The notes under the pieces: generated by a model
What the model was told of the DNA's origin: nothing
The model's input: the letters and a program-made list of their open reading frames with translations, nothing else
Database searches by the model: none
In this document: positions 39,220 through 53,716 of the stretch, piece by piece
Layout of the letters: every line of letters starts with the position of its first letter
How positions within the stretch are numbered: position 1 is the stretch's first letter
From: Antedon mediterranea
Taxonomy: Eukaryota; Echinodermata; Crinoidea; Comatulida; Antedonidae
Assembly (NCBI RefSeq): GCF_964355755.1
Contig: NC_092680.1
Coordinates: 4,565,001 to 4,629,000 of the forward strand
Reading direction: 5' to 3'
DNA: 64,000 bases
Translations under genes and position numbers: made by a program

Positions 39220-40075
39220 ATAATACGATAATTGTTTTTGATAGCTGAAAACCGGTTGAACAGCTCGAGTACAGAATAGGCCGATTTTCTTTAAAAAATA
39301 GTATTTTGATAGATTTAATATTATGTTTATATAAAATAATGTATTGATTTGCGATGAATGGAACATTCCAATCAGTGATTTAACACAAGTAGGTAAACTG
39401 TTGGGTCCTTGTGGATAAACCTAAAACCTTTAGATATAGTATTGCAATACTTTGACAATACTGTAAATATGTATTAACCATTTTTGGTCGCCATTTGAAT
39501 CTCAAATTTCTTACTGTTAGTGTGGATAATAAATATATAAAAACATATACAAATAAATATTTTTTTACTGTGAGTGTGGGTAGGCCCTACTGTTAGTTAT
39601 ATAAAAAATTATAAATAAATAAATAAACTTTATTACCGACAGTTCTCAACGTTTGTATTAATTAATAATTATAAAAATATAAACGTCGTATAGTAGTGGT
39701 GTATCGTTACATGTAGTTTACTATTTCAATCGACTATGACAGTAACAGTTTTAACAAAGTATTTCAAACATATTTCGTTACTAATTGGATAAAGAATATA
39801 TTTAAAAATTTCCTCTCTTTGTACTTCTCTTCCCCATCTCTCAACCCTAATGTTATATACAAAACACAAATTGGGTTTGTTTAAATGAGTCCACATCAAA
39901 CATTTTGACTCATTTTGTGACAAGTTTCCAGGGTACTAATTTTAGTTGACTACATACATCATCGTGTCTATTTATTCGTTTCTGTAAACGACAATGTATT
40001 ATATTCCTGCGGTACGTACTTTTAAAAAAAAAAACCGATTTTTTACGCTGAAATCAACACACGTTTGAACGATAT
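39220..40075. repeat. Post-gene flank block shared with gene 6
   Basis: TAGCTGAAAACCGGTTGAAC, GGCCGATTTTCTTTAAAAA, GCGATGAATGGAACATTCCA and CGTTTCTGTAAACGACAATG appear in the same order at 46945-47910 after gene 6, with indels. This is an older segmental duplication than copies A-C. Confidence 0.75.
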
Positions 40076-40163
40076 CAGTATTGTTAGTGTGCAGATAATA
40101 TGATTCAATAATTATAATCTAGTATGTTTTGGTAAATTTCAATCGTGTAAACATTGCCTTATA

Positions 40164-40195
40164 TAGCCGCATTTATAACGTTATAAATGCGGCTA
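40164..40195. repeat. Perfect 32-bp palindrome
   Basis: TAGCCGCATTTATAACG and its exact complement read without a spacer. It would form a 16-bp hairpin arm. No role is evident. Confidence 0.8.
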
Positions 40196-41511
40196 TTAAT
40201 TAATTTATATTATTAACAATAATATTCGAGTAAGTACTCCGTTAACTTGTAGCTTTACAAAAACGAAATTTGTCATCTATAATAATAATTTAATCAACTC
40301 AATAATTAATATGTGTTTCACCAATATTTAATATCAAATATTCATAAAAAAAAAAAAATTTCTAATTCCTTTTTTTTTTCTAATTGATTTTTCTGTCCAA
40401 TACCTTTTTTATAAACATAATTAATAATTGTTATAAACACCGAAGTGGATTCTTCTCATTTTATGGGAATTTTGATGGTCACGTGGTATTCAATAATAAA
40501 AGTGGTGAATATTTCATGAGTTGAAAGATTGACTAGGAATATGTTTCGGTTGTTGATAATTCACATAGAGGTGTGTTAAAAAACAAAGAATTCATGTTTT
40601 ACATTCGTTGAATTCAATCAAAAAATTGACTACTCGAATAGAGCAGTCACTTTTTTCAACTCATGAAATATTCTTACTATCCATCTCATAAGCATTTTGT
40701 TATAAACTTTATCAAATTTATATTACTATTGATAAATGTTTTCTTTTAGTTGTATTTTCCACTGTGATTGTTTATTATTATTTATATATAGATATTCTTG
40801 TTTTATATTTATTTGAGCTTGATTGTCAATATGCTGTGTTGGGTCAATGGTAAAGGTTAAATTTTAAAAAAGGTAAATAAATAAGATTTTGTTAACTAAT
40901 ATTGTTACGCGATTTGTTTTTTAAGAAGGTAAAAGATGGAATGTATATCAAATGGTTAACAAGGCCATATTCATGGCTGCAGTCGCGTGCTCAAATTTGA
41001 GTTTGAGTGTTTACCGACCAGCCGACCGACCGACCAACCGACCGACATAGTGACGAAAATGACGAAAACGTAAAATTAAACAGAAAAAGTAAAATATCAT
41101 TCTATACCCATTATATGGTATTTTTTATTTAGCTAAATATTTAAAAAATAGGTCTACTTAATTAATTCCATTGTTCTCTAAAAGTTCAAAATAAAACAAA
41201 TTTGATCTGAAACTGTGGGATTTAACTATTCTGTGATATTCACATTGCTACAAAGATAACCATATACGGTATACCTATTAGAACAATCTTCGGGTAAGTG
41301 TGTTCAGACTCCAGATAAATACGTTACGTTAAAAGGCAGCGATTCACACACACCCAACATACGTTACCTACAGGGGTTACCTAGTAGGTTACTCAATCCC
41401 AAAAATTAAGACAATTAGATTTAGAAGCACGTATATTCCATTAACTAATTTATTTGAAACCTCATACCACTACAAATTGTTATGTTGATTTCATTCATTC
41501 AACCATTTCGA
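40196..41511. other. Intergenic with a CGGT-type element
   Basis: AT-rich DNA holding a minus-orientation CGGT-type element at 40962-41054 (GGCTGCAGTCGCGTGCTCAA, then ACCGACCGACCAACC). No gene was seen. Confidence 0.4.
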
Positions 41512-41549
41512 GAGTCGCTATCTAATCGAGTTTGAACAATACCATGAAA

Positions 41550-41621
41550 GCCCCAGTGGTCTAATGGTTAGGGCAACTGCATATCAAGCAGACGGTCCGA
41601 GTTCGAGTCTTGGTTGGGGCG
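41550..41621 (+). tRNA. tRNA-like gene, apparent anticodon AUC, copy 1
   Basis: 72 nt fold as a cloverleaf. The acceptor stem GCCCCAG pairs with TTGGGGC, with discriminator G. The D arm is GTCTAATGGTTAGGGC. The anticodon loop is ATATCAA on a CTGC/GCAG stem with an A.A mismatch at its base. The T arm is CCGAGTTCGAGTCTTGG. A TTTTT Pol III terminator starts two bases after the discriminator. Anticodon AUC would read GAU (Asp), but animals use GUC for Asp, so this may be repeat-derived or non-functional. Confidence 0.6.
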
Positions 41622-41811
41622 ACTTTTTCTCATTCTCACAGATTTCCTCATCTTTATCGTTTCAAATTAATTAATTAAATTTCAGTATATCACCGGGCGG
41701 TTTAGAATTAATGTTCTTTGCCTACTGTGTTTATATATATATATATATACCGTACCACGCCGAGAATGTTAAAGAGTCGCTATCCAATCGAGTTCAAACA
41801 ATACCGTGAAA

Positions 41812-41883
41812 GCCCCAGTGGTCTAACGGTTAGGACATCTGCATATCAAGCAGGCGGTCCGAGTTCGAGTCTCGGTTGGGGCG
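41812..41883 (+). tRNA. tRNA-like gene, apparent anticodon AUC, copy 2
   Basis: Second copy with better pairing: T-arm stem CCGAG/CTCGG is fully Watson-Crick, and the anticodon stem base is T.G instead of A.A. Loop ATATCAA is unchanged. TTTTT follows. Compensated stems with an unchanged loop hint at past function. Confidence 0.65.
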
Positions 41884-41990
41884 ACTTTTTCTCATTCTCA
41901 CAGATTTCCTCATCTTTATCGTTTCAAATTAATTAATTAAATTTCAGTATATTACCGGGCGGTTTAGAATTAATGTTCTATGCCTGATTT

Positions 41991-41993
41991 GTT

Positions 41994-42030
<37 letters not shown>

Positions 42031-42351
42031 GGAAAAACCAATAATACAAAAATTGTTTAATGCATCATGCATGGATGACGTATTTTGCTATGGTCCGTGT
42101 ATTTTGTATGGTTAGTGTTATTCTCATCAATTTGAAAACGATACAATACAATGAAGGACAATGCATACTTATAATAATAAAGTATTTTTCATATTGCTAA
42201 GCTACGGGGAATTTTGTGCTGTTCTTTATTAAACAATTACAAATTTTAAAAAGCCATTCGTGTTTTTGAGTCACGAAGACAAATAATGAAAACATTTTGA
42301 ATCAAATCTTAGATCGCAAAAATCGGTAAGTGGATAATCGCAAATAGTGGA
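41991..42351. other. Upstream region of array gene 6
   Basis: Begins with a TA microsatellite (41993-42029), then AT-rich DNA to the start codon. No conserved TATA block like that of genes 2, 7 and 9 is present. Confidence 0.4.
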
Positions 42352-45300
42352 ATGGATAAACAAGGTTTAAATTACTTGAATGGATATAGTGAATCTTTCA
42401 AGCGAAGTTTTAACTTGCGAGTTTTAGCAGATGATACCGAGATTAAAAATACTTACAAAACTGCCGAGGAACAAGGAAAAGTACCTTTTAAAAGAACTAA
42501 GGTTCTTATTTTGGGTGATTATGGTGCCGGAAAAACATCGACTTGCAGGCGTTTACAAGGAAAAGATTTTCGACCAGAAGAGCCTAGTACAATTGGAATA
42601 GAAACAAACACCGTTGAGGCGAAAGTCAGTGATGTTAATAGTAAATGGTGTGAGGTGACAAACACTCCACTAGAAGATTATGAAAGTTCAGCAGCATGGT
42701 GGACAGTATCACGTGTGCTCAAACAGGGCAAACATAAGGTGCCGAATGCTCGTGGTTTGTCTGATAACAATAAACGAGTATCGATCAGAAAAGTACTGGA
42801 AGACACATGTTATTTAATGTTGTATATCATTCCTTTTACTGCTATACTATGTTTCGGTGGGCTTACATTCGGTTTTGGGCCAGTCGTGTGGTTATACACC
42901 GGTAGCATTATGGCAATATGTGATGTTCACACTGCTTATCGCTTTGGTTGTGGATTCTCTGTATGGATGGTACTCGTAGATAGTGTAACAACACTAAATG
43001 AACAATTCGAAAATGTACAAAGCATAGACTTATGGATTTACACAACAGCTGTTAGGGTTGTTTGCATGTATGGAATTGGTTCGTTCCTTATTGGTGTGCT
43101 TGTCAGTGCAGGTAGTAGGACTGGTATCTGTGTAGCATTGTGCTTTATGGTACATCCAAGACAAACTTCAATTGAAGACTTTTTAGAAAAACTGTCTTTT
43201 ATTGAAAATATAGTTTACTTTAAATTTGTAATTTCTGTCTGTATCATAACAGCAATATTTAGGAGCATTCACACCAAAATATTGCCACTTAGTCGAAGGA
43301 AGTTGATTATTATATTAATGATTAACTTAATTTGTATCATTACAGCAATATATTATTTCGGAAGTAATAATTTTGTCGAAATTTGCATTTCATTTTGCTT
43401 TATTGCGATTGCTTTTTCTATAACCTGTGGAATTATATTAGGAAGAACAATTGTAGCTTATGGGTATGTGCCTGAAAATTACTTTATTAAGAAATCTTTT
43501 GGGTTTTTAGCTGGGATATGTTTAGCCACACTGTGTGGTTGGGAATTTGAAAATGTAAAGAATTTAATTATTTTAAATGATGGCCATAGCCATTCAACGT
43601 CAAAGTATTTATTTAACTTGTTTCTATTTTTTGCGCCAATTACTGGGTTTATTATCTACGAGTTATTATCTTATGTTAAAGTAAAAACTACATCATTAAT
43701 ACCATTAAAGCAAATAAGGAAATCAATTAAAGCAGAAGTGCGTAACGAATGTTACATAGATGCCAGACTAAGTTTATGGGATTTTGCAGGACAACAAATG
43801 TACTATAATACACACCATCTGTTTATGCCAAAGCAAGGCGTATACTTGGTTGTTTTCAACGCTGTAGAAGCGATTTCTAATCCCGATAGACACATTAAAC
43901 GGCTACAATTCTGGTTACAATCTATTGCTATGCATGTTGATATTGAGAATGTTGTAGTGTTTCTTGTAGGAACAAGAAGAGAAAGTGTACGTGATGGAAA
44001 TGCGTTTTCTACTTTTGATAAATTTGTAAATGCACATATTTATAAAAGGTTTTCAAGATTGATTGCTTTTCATCCAAGTGGACGACTTTGCTTTTTTATT
44101 GAAAACTCATTTAATGTTGATAAGGAGCTTTACCTTTTGCGAGAAAGTATATATAATGAAGTTACAAAATTGAGATACTTTCTTGAAAAATGTTCTGTAA
44201 AATATCTACGATTTAAAGAAACGATAACTGGATTTTGTCATAGACAGTGCGTTATTGCGAGTATCAAAGATATTGAAAACGAATTGTTGTTAACAAGTAC
44301 CAACTTTGTGAAATATGAGGTGCGTCAACTTCTGAATTTCTTTAATAAATCTGGAGACATTATTTACAATGAACTTGATGAAGTACTTCACAATTATGCT
44401 GTTTGTGATCCTCAGGTATTAATAGACATTCTTACAGTATTAGTGAATGTACCTGAACCACACAAAAGAAACAAAGCCGTGTCTGATCTTTGGCAGAGAT
44501 TACAAGAAACTGGGATTGTTGATAGTAGACTGATGGAACACATTTGCCAAGACAAAAGAATTTGGAGAGTCTATCCTTTAGTAATTAAGTACTTGGTGGG
44601 AACACAGTTGATGATTCCAATTAAAATAACTAATCAAGTTGATCAAGTTGGAACATTTTGTATTCCTTGCAGATTGCCCAAAATTGATTTGGAAAAATTT
44701 GAATTTAATTATAGTGAACATATTTCTGACGTATTTTATTTCGATTTTGGTGAAGTTCTACAAGAATTTATATTTCTTCGACTTCTTGCAAAATGCTGCC
44801 AGGAGAAAGAGTTTGATTGGGTTAAGATATATTACAACTGTGCCCAATTCAGAGCGAGTGAAACATGTTTGTTTCAAATAAACTCTAAAACAATTTCTTC
44901 GGGCAGTGTTTTGTTATATGATAGAAATCTCATCAAACTGTCAGTGTCTAAAGAAATCCCGAGTCAATCAGTTAATATATTACAGAAACTGCACACTTTC
45001 ATTGAAGAAATAATTTTACAGACATTTAATCAGGATTACTTTCGTGATCAGTATGTTTGTGGTCCAGTATGTGAAATATGTAGTTCATTGAATGGAACGA
45101 TGTGTTTGGTGAATCTTGCTTCATTAAGTAACGATGTATCTGCATTGAAGGAATACAGGGTAGATCAATACCACACAGTTTATCGTGAAGGAAAGGTAAT
45201 TTGGTTTTATGATTTTTCTATTAGCAATGAAAATTTAAAGCCATATTTCATTGAATCAATTATATTGTATAATTCATTGTGTATACAAAGGTAAAACAAT

Positions 45301-45389
45301 AATTCATTAATTTTTATTTTATACTAATTTGATTTTTAAATGCTTTAATTTTCCAGTTTTCTTTAAGGTGTAGTCGACCAATAACCTAG
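42352..45389 (+). CDS. Array gene 6: divergent membrane-interrupted ROCO-like GTPase
   Basis: Exon 1 is 42352-45195 and exon 2 is 45357-45389 (161-bp intron, acceptor TTTTCCAG), giving 958 residues ending FSLRCSRPIT. It is the most diverged intact member. The P-loop reads GDYGAGKTS (His to Tyr). G3 reads DFAGQQMYY where others have GQEMYY. The pre-G3 link is SIKAEVRNECYIDARLS. The COR-like part has DKRIWRVYPLVIKYLVG, where others have YVIRYLVG, and an extra EKE before FDWVKIYYNCAQF. The membrane region has unusual words (GSIMAICDVHTAYRFGCGF, VSAGSRTGICVALC). All GTPase landmarks remain, so it is probably functional. Confidence 0.87.
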
Positions 45390-46940
45390 GCAATAATAAT
45401 CTCGTACCGCAGAAAGTGAACTCATACCACTGTTTTAAATGCATGTTATCTTGTATGCGGTCAGTATTTATGTATTTATGTCTTTATTTATTTATTTAAC
45501 AACATATTTATACAGGATTATACACAATCAAATATAAATATACTTGTTTTGCATTGTAGTCCTGTCGTCAGTTATACCATATGTAATATAAATCCAAAGG
45601 CAAATACTGAAAAAATGACAATGCTGTGGGTATCAATAGAGATACAAAATAAAACAAGCAAAAAGATAAATAAAACAGCAACGGCAACACTAGCCCTTCT
45701 TCAATGCAAGTGAGAGTCCTTGGACAAAATTGGGAATATGAAGAAGACAGGCGCTGCATGAGTGGACTGGGATGAAAATAAGAACAAAGGAAGCACAGGC
45801 TGGTGGTGGTGGTGGTGGTGGTGGAGAGAGCAAGATGTTATTCAATATAGTTATTTTTATACGTAATTTTTTTTTTATTGGTTATCAATATTATCTTGTA
45901 GGTAAATGGATTCATTTTGCACCATATTCTGATTTTCATTACACATGACTTTCACCTTGAAAATTAGGATAGTAAAATAGTTTGAACATCACCAATTATT
46001 TATTTTTAAACTAACAATTATTTATTCAAATAAAACTGAAAATTAACAATTAAATACAATTAGATTAATTGTAATTATATGTATAATAATGTAAACTGGT
46101 TTTTTTTTTTGGTGTATTTATATATTTTTCTCACTTTGTCTTTGTGTTTTACCTTTTCCACTTCTCACGATATTAAATATATGGCCCCAATTGGATAAAT
46201 CGGCCAAATAATTGTCGACTTAATGAATAGCTTACTCAATGGATATGAAATAAACTGAATACAGACCGATATTGTTTATTTAACAAATACTATAGTACTT
46301 TGAAGGTACGAAATACATAAAAAGATATTGAGAGTAGACCTTTGAATTTATTGAAAACGTCCAATGAAATCGAATAGAAATAGAATTAATTTCAAGAAAA
46401 TAATTATGCAATGAAAAAAGGAATATCTCCATTCGTGAACATCTTTCAAATGTACCTGATCTCGGAATATTGTGAGTAATACTAATATTTTTAAAACGAT
46501 AACCATTCTGCTGTAGACGCGGAACTGTTTCGCCTATTCAAAACTATAGCAATAGAGGCTATTATAAACTGAATTAACAAACGCAGCAGCATATTTTGGC
46601 ACCAGAAAACTTACATAAAGTGTAGTTTTTATCTATATATAAATTTACGTAAGGGCAAAATTCGATAAATCGCGGTTTATTTCTAGAATTTTTACTCGAT
46701 GGTATATAAAGTTGGTTCGTACTTTTGGTACTGATTTTAACCACCTGATGTAACCCTGTTTACTAATTAAATTGAGTTAGATAATTAGTTATTGACGATT
46801 AAAACGAATTTAGGTTCAACGATTTGCCCCAAATAGGGGTGTTTTCCGGTCGTGGTATACACTGTCAAATGGATGTCCAACTTGAAAAATACCCGCACAC
46901 AATAATACGAGGACGCTTCGCATTTTCCTATCTCCTCCTA
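45390..46940. other. Intergenic after gene 6
   Basis: Contains a GGT microsatellite at 45799-45823 and AT-rich DNA. No gene or recognisable transposon was seen. Confidence 0.4.
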
Positions 46941-46944
46941 CGAT

Positions 46945-47910
46945 AATTGTTTTTAATAGCTGAAAACCGGTTGAACTGCTCGAGAACAGCATCATAATGT
47001 TGAAGACAGGCCGATTTTCTTTAAAAATACTATTTTGATAGATTTAATTTACGTTTTTACAAATGTATATTTGCGATGAATGGAACATTCCAATCTCTCA
47101 GTCTGCCAGTTTGGTTTAACACAAGTAGGTAAATTTATGAGCCCTTGGAGAATAAACTTGCAATACTTTGACAATACAGTACTGCAAATACCTATTAACC
47201 ATTTTTGGTCGTCATTTGAATCGAACATTTCTTACTGTGAATACCGTACTGTTAGATGTAAACAAATATATACAAACATTTCTTTACTGTGAATACTGTT
47301 AGATGTAAACAAATATATACAAACATTTCTTTACTGTGAATACTGTTAGATGTAAAAAAATATATACAAACAAATACACTTTATTACTGTGATTATGGGT
47401 AGGCTCTACTGTTAGATATATAAACACGTAATATACAAATAAACTTTATTACTGACAGTTGCATCTCAACGTTTGCATTAATTAATAATTACAAAAAATA
47501 TAAACGTCGTAGTGGTGTATCGTTACATGTACTTTACTATTTCAATCGACTATGACAGTGACAGTTTTAACAAAGTATTAAATCGCAAATGTTTTACTAT
47601 ATTTAGTCACCGTTAGTGGTATATTATTTATAGGCCTATAAAAAATGAAAACAATATTTCGTTACTGACGTGGATAAAGAATATATTAAAAAATTGTTCC
47701 TCTTTGTACCTATCCTCTTTCCCATCCCTCAACCCTAATTGGGTTTCTTTAAATGAATAAACAATTTGGACTCATTTTGTGGTAAGTTTCTCTTTCGGAA
47801 GTAATTCCCAGGGTGCTAATTTTGGTTGACTACATAAATCATCGTGTCTACTTATTCGTTTCTGTAAACGACAATGTATTATAGTCCTGCGGTACGTGCA
47901 CTTAAAATCG
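46945..47910. repeat. Post-gene flank block shared with gene 5
   Basis: Counterpart of 39220-40075. It carries an internal tandem repeat of 46-47 bp (GTTAGATGTAAACAAATATA at 47251, 47298 and 47344), which the other copy lacks. Confidence 0.75.
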
Positions 47911-47966
47911 CCAGATTTTTTACCCTGAAATTACTGTGTATTCGAGAACCATCTGTGGGCACGACC

Positions 47967-48001
47967 TAGATGGTACGCGAGCGAAGCGAGCGTACCATCT
48001 A
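47967..48001. repeat. Hairpin with GAGCGAAGCGA loop
   Basis: CTAGATGGTACGC is inverted as GCGTACCATCTAG around a short GAGCGAAGCGA centre. It is GC-richer than its setting and may be a foldback element remnant. Confidence 0.6.
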
Positions 48002-49244
48002 GTCTTTATAATTCATACTGTGTTTTATCATTTTGTATTCTACCTTTCCTAAAAGACGCAATATTAATGAAACATGAAGTAAATTTACCTGCGGTTTTGA
48101 GCGCATCATGTAACTTCACTTATTGCTACAATACATGTTAAATCTAATGTATTTACTAAAATTGCCAGTTCAATCAGAATAAAAGGACGTTCACTTTATG
48201 TATTCACTCTAATAGTCAATTGGCATCTTCCATTATATAAGGGGTCAGTCTTTATGATAGCATAAAACCTTTCGAATTTTGGCATTTTTCACAATGGATG
48301 ATTCAGTTTATTTTAAGCAAATCGTCACAAGGAAAGAATTTAAGGTTTCTGTGAATATTTAGCCTTTTCTTATAACGAATTATAACCATGGTAACCAGAG
48401 TAAACAAAATTAAACACTGTAGGTTGAGTAGGTAAACATTTTTCAGTGGAAGTCATATCCCAGGGGGTATTAGGTATGTTCTGGTTGGGAGGTTGATGGT
48501 AGGCCTACTATATACATTTTTTTTATTGCCCAAGAGATTCAAACATTGATAAAACAATAAACACCACCTGGTACATACAGTATGAAATCAGGGACTGCTG
48601 ACTCTTGTAGTTACAGTAATCTTTCCCTGACCAATTTATCTCTGTATATTTTATCTTATGGTTTGTGGGTCAAATAAATAAATAAATGATGAAATCAGAG
48701 ACTGACATAAATTAGAGATAGTTGTGAAATCATCAGATCGATATCATAAAATGAGAAGTTTCTGATACCGGACTTATACATAAATATAAATTGCATCATG
48801 AGTATGATATCATAGTACGAGATATTTTTGATGGTATCTTGTTTATATCATGTCTTGACTTTTTTTAATCATTATTTTCATTTATATTTATAAATATTTG
48901 CATGTCATTGTATTTTAATGTGAGCGATTGTGCTTTCTTGAATTTCCGCAAGGACCAAATAAATCTGAATGTGAATCTGAAACCAGGAAGTCGCAAAGTA
49001 GGCCTACAGTAATGACTCACCGACCCGGAACCGCGTACGGCTGAACATAGTCTACCGCCAGTTTTCCATTGTGCTCGATGTCGTCAACAATAAACATCAT
49101 TTATATTTATAGATACAGATCAAGGGATCTGGACAATACAATAGTAACACTGTAAGTATGGAGATATCACCCGATCCTTGATCAGATATAGTAGAAGGAA
49201 CTACTAAATGTTAAATTTAACACTTGACAAGTGATATTGACAAT
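48002..49244. other. Intergenic with two retroelement tails
   Basis: A tail ending GGGTCAAATAAATAAATAAA lies at about 48590-48685. A second at about 48890-48990 (TTGAATTTCCGCAAGGACCA, then AAATAAATCTGAATGTG) resembles the 3' end of an L2/CR1-type LINE. No gene was seen. Confidence 0.4.
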
Positions 49245-49248
49245 TATC

Positions 49249-49298
49249 TTATATAGCATAAGAGTTGATGCTACTCAGCCAAGTTATATTCCAATAAG
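49249..49298 (+). promoter_or_regulatory. Conserved proximal promoter of the 49299 pseudogene
   Basis: TTATATAGCATAAGAGTTGA, then TGCTACTCAGCCAAGTTA, at the same distance from the ATG as in gene 2. Confidence 0.5.
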
Positions 49299-52291
49299 AT
49301 GGAACAAAACCATTTAAATTACTTGAAAGGATATGCTGAGTCTTTCCAGCGAAGTTTTAACATGCGAGTTTTAGCCGAAGATACTGAGATTAAAGAAGCT
49401 TACAAAACAGCTCAGGAAAGAGGACAAGTACCCTTTAACAGAACCAATGTTCTTATTCTGGGTGATCATGGTGCTGGGAAAACCTCGACTTGCAGACGTT
49501 TTCAAGACAAAGATTTTCGGCCTGAAGAGCCTAGTACAATCGGAATAGAAACAAACACTGTTGAGGCGAAGGTTAGTGATGTTAATAGTACAAATGGTGT
49601 GAGTTTACAAACACTCCTTTACAAGATTATGAAAGTTCAGCAGCGTGGTGGACAGTGTCACGTGTGCTTCAACAGGATAAAAATAAGTTGCCAAAGGCAC
49701 GTAATAAATCTGTCACTGATGTAAATGTGTCGATCCGACAAATATTTGAGGACATAATTTACATGCTGTTTCATATTATTCCAATGCCTGTAATTTTCTG
49801 TTTTGGTGGACTTACTTTCGGGTTCGGACCGGTTGCATGGTTATACATCTTTTACATTTCAAGAATTTGTGATGTTCACAGTGCCTATCGCTTTGGTTGT
49901 GCGTACACTTTATGTATGGCACTCGTAGACAGTGCTACTCAAGTTGCTCAGCAACCTGTCGTTGAGTTAAATATGTGGATTTATGTGACTGTTGTTATAG
50001 TTGTTTGCTTGTATGGGTTGGGTTCGTTCCTGGTTGGTGTGCTTATGAGTGCAGGTGGTAGGACTGGTATTTGCTTAGCTTTTTGTCTCATGGTACATCC
50101 AAAACATACCGTACTATTATTTCTATTGAAGTTTTCATAGAAAAAATATTATTCATTGACAATATAATATACATTGAGTTTGGTATTTTCTGCAGTTATT
50201 TTAATATTTGTTTTTAGAAGTATGCATACCAAAATATTTTCTCTTAGTCGAAGAAAGTTGGTCATTGTATTTATACTAAACATAATGCTTATAACAACAG
50301 CATTATATTTGGGAAGCCACAATTTTGTTGATATATTTACATCGTTTTGCTTTATTTCAATCGGATTTTTTTTGCAATTTGTGGAGTTCTTCTAGGAAAG
50401 CAATTTGGAGCGTATGGGTATTTCACTGAACACTACCTTGTAAAAAAGGCTATTGGGTTTATTGCTGGGATTTATATTGGCAGAATGTTTGGTTGGAAAT
50501 TTGAAAATTTTAACAATCTAACTATCTTAGAGAAAGAACTTTCACAATATTTGCTTAAAGTTGTGTCATTTGTTGCACCAGTTTTGGGTTTTATTATCTA
50601 CGAATGGTTTTCTTACATGAAAGTAAAATCGACGTCATCGATACCAATTGTGCATATCAGAAAATCAATGGAAGCAGATCTACGAAACGAATGTTACATT
50701 GATGCCAGACTAAGTTTATGGGATTTTGCAGGACAAGAAATGTACTATAATACACACCATCTATTTATGCCAAAGCAAGGCGTATACTTGGTCGTTTTCA
50801 ACGCTGGAGAAGCGATTTCTAATCCTGATAGACACATTAAACGGCTACAATTCTGGTTACAATCTATTGCTATGCATGTTGATATTGAGAATGTTGTAGT
50901 GTTTCTTGTAGGAACAAGAAGAGGAAGTGTACGTGATAAAAATGCGTTTTCTACTTTTGATAAATTTGTAAATGCACATCTTTACAAAAGGTTTTCAAAA
51001 TTGATTGCTTTTCATCCAAGTGGACGAATTTGCTTTTTTATTGAAAACGCATTCAATGTTGATAAGGAGCTTAACATCTTACGAGAAAGGATATATAATG
51101 AAGTAACGAAATTGAAATATGTTTGCGAAATGTTTTCTGTAAAATACCTATTATTTAAAAATACTTTAAATGGATTTCGACATAGACAATGTATTATTGC
51201 GAGTGTAAAAGGTATTGAAAATCAATTAAAGTTACCAAGCAAAATCTTTGTGAAATATGGAGTGCGTCAACTTTTGAATTTCTTTGATAAATCTGGAGAT
51301 ATCATATACAATGAACTTGATGAACTACTTCAGAATTATGTTGTTTGTGATCCTCAGGTATTAATAGACATTCTGAAAGTATTAGTGAATGTACCTGAAC
51401 CACACAAAAGAAACAGAGCCGTCTCTGATCTTTGGCAGAGATTACAAGAAATGGAATTGTTGATAGTAGACTGATGGAACACATTTGCCGAAACAAAGGA
51501 ATTTGGTCAGTTTATCCTTATGTTATTCGGTACTTGGTGGGAACAGAATTGATGTTTCCACTTACAATAACTAATCAAGTTGATCAAGTTGGAACATTTT
51601 GTCTTCCTTGCAAATTGCCCAAAATTAATTTACAACAAGGTGAATTTGATTCTAATACATACTTTTACTTCGATTTTGGTGAAGTTTTAGGCCTACTAGA
51701 ATTTATATTTCTTCGACTTTTTGGAAAATGCTGCCAAGTTTTTGATTGGCTTGAGGTCTATTATAACTTTGCACATTCCAGAGCAAGTGAAACATGTTTG
51801 TTTCAAATAAACACTGAAACAGTTTCTTCGGGCAGTATTTTTCTATACGATAGAAATCTCATCAAACTTTCAGTTTTAAAGGAAATCCCGAGTCAGTCAG
51901 TTAATATCTTACAGAAAATGCATACGTTCATTGAAGAAATAATCCTACAAACGTTTAATCCGGAATACTTTCATGATCAGTATCTTTTTGGTCCTGTGTG
52001 CGAAAGATGTAGTTCTTTCGATGGAACAATGTGTTTAGTGAATCAATAAGTAACGATGCATCAAATGAATACAGAGTAGATAAATATCACAAAGTGTATC
52101 ACAAACCAGAGGTAATTATATGGTTATTTTAGCTAAATGTGCTTTAATTAATTATCTTTGTTAGTAGTGAGTAACGCCATAGTTAATTGATTTAGTTTTT
52201 GTTTTTAATATTATTTATACTAATTTGCTTTATAAATTCTTTTTTTTTTTTGCAGTTCAGTTTTACCTGCTGTAAACCAACCTTCACCTAG
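49299..52291 (+). pseudogene. Array gene 7: frameshifted, chimeric ROCO-like copy
   Basis: The start (MEQNHLNYLKGY), promoter and membrane region follow gene 2, but the 3' part and 3' flank (about 51.4-52.41 kb) follow gene 8 (FDWLEVYYNFAHSRASETC, terminal exon FSFTCCKPTFT at 52256-52291). Against the paralogues the lesions are: two extra bases near 49592, inside the AGTAAATGG site; five extra bases near 50110 and one near 50187, which together restore frame; two extra bases in a T run near 50367; one base lost near 51451; and seven bases lost near 52043, giving an early stop at 52049. P-loop GDHGAGKTS and DFAGQE survive in separate frames. The splice donor (52111/52112) is intact. Confidence 0.85.
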
Positions 52292-52410
52292 ACAACTGTT
52301 TGATAAATTGATCAAATAAACAGGTTATGTAGTGTTGCATTAAATACAGGAGAACCCCAGGGGACACTACCGACATTTTCCGTTTAATATAGGTTTTTGC
52401 GCGGAAAAAC

Positions 52411-53274
<864 letters not shown>

Positions 53275-53716
53275 TATTGACTACAAGTTCATTTATTTAA
53301 TGGAAACTCATGTGTTAACAAGTTGGACATTTGTATCGTTTGTTTGAAACCATTAGATATCCAATTCGGATATAAACATATTGCTCTTGTTTGTAGACAA
53401 TTGATATCATACACAATTGCGACGAATTAGACTGTAAACATCACTTTTTAAGAGTCCCATAAATCAAAACAAAACGTATGGGCGATGCCAATTATTTTTA
53501 TTTGTAATTGTTGTCCCCCAAAAACATGAAAAATGAAGATTAATTAAATCAGACTTTGAATATGTTATTCTGTAGTTTTAATAAAGTTAATCACTTCAAT
53601 AGAAAAAAAACTAAAAAAAAAGTTTTCACTTATAAAATGACCAAAAATCCATTGCCTGGCAGCCAATTTGACCATTGTTTGCTTTATTTACATTTTTCAG
53701 GTAAATACATTTTTAG

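Larger units (their letters stand above)
41512..41990. repeat. Tandem duplication of a tRNA-containing unit
   Basis: Two units about 262 bp apart share GAGTCGCTATC, the tRNA-like gene, CTCACAGATTTCCTCATC and ACCGGGCGGTTTAGAATTAA. Each is followed by a TA-repeat tract. Differences are few. Confidence 0.85.
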
